5,383 nucleotides of DNA from an uncultured Pirellula sp. (GTDB taxonomy: Bacteria > Planctomycetota > Planctomycetia > Pirellulales > Pirellulaceae). Positions 5,311-5,383 of this stretch are shown here, piece by piece. The stretch is from positions 1 to 5,383 of the forward strand of contig CAILTZ010000230.1 of the NCBI GenBank assembly GCA_903837255.1, written 5' to 3'. Positions within the stretch are counted from its first letter, which is position 1, and the number at the start of each line of letters is the position of its first letter. The translations under genes were made by a program, and so were the position numbers. The notes beneath the pieces were generated by a model, which ran no database searches, was not told where the DNA came from, and saw only the letters and a list, made by a program, of their open reading frames with translations.

Positions 5311-5383
5311 GACCGAGGCCAAACGATGGGCCGAATAAACCACACGCCCAACTTCTTCCACTTCAAAAATCAACAATCATCAC

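Larger units (their letters stand above)
4996..5383. other. Gene-free intergenic stretch rich in small repeats
   Basis: I see no convincing coding region, RNA gene or recognisable promoter here. Apart from the hairpin and tandem repeats listed separately, the stretch holds a small interrupted palindrome, CGATGC-A-GCATCG, at 5039-5051 and a weak CCAAA-N4-TTTGG pair at 5101-5114. A plus-strand frame open from 4632 to 5126 runs through both repeat copy B and the palindrome, and I regard it as spurious. Confidence 0.6.

Overview
The window most likely comes from a planctomycete of the Pirellulaceae (Rhodopirellula-like). This rests on recognised sequence style, not on a marker gene: a palindromic intergenic repeat whose translation reads TDFQSV (4920-4995), a tandem CGCTGATAA-type intergenic repeat (5225-5254), and a membrane protein that begins with an FSLR-type leader. 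There is no rRNA, tRNA, CRISPR array or recognisable transposase.

Layout: (1) 1-136 is a leader that forms one arm of a direct repeat. (2) 137-895 (+) encodes a 252-aa protein with six predicted membrane helices and a C-terminal coiled coil. (3) 970-1428 (-) encodes a 152-aa HEPN-domain protein. (4) 1367-4495 (-) encodes a ~1042-aa protein with an XRE-type helix-turn-helix, a NACHT STAND ATPase, HEAT-like repeats and a minimal nucleotidyltransferase (MNT). (5) 4545-4605 holds a candidate operator and promoter for this operon. (6) 4614-5383 has no convincing intact gene. It holds a possible gene remnant, a second copy of the 1-940 flank with the membrane gene deleted, a REP-like palindrome, an isolated hairpin and short tandem repeats.

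The central finding is the two-gene minus-strand operon. HEPN-MNT pairs are known toxin-antitoxin systems in which the MNT inactivates the HEPN by adding AMP. Here the MNT is the last domain of a large NLR-like NACHT protein that also carries a DNA-binding domain, and the HEPN gene overlaps its 3' end by 62 nt behind a strong Shine-Dalgarno site. The inferred model is a defence or abortive-infection system. The NACHT-HEAT part would sense a trigger, its state would control the MNT, the MNT would keep the HEPN toxin modified, and the HTH would autoregulate the operon.

The operon lies between near-identical direct repeats (1-134 plus 858-940, against 4712-4928). Their right boundary falls inside the arm of the REP-like palindrome, so the locus appears recently rearranged and the cassette could be lost by recombination.
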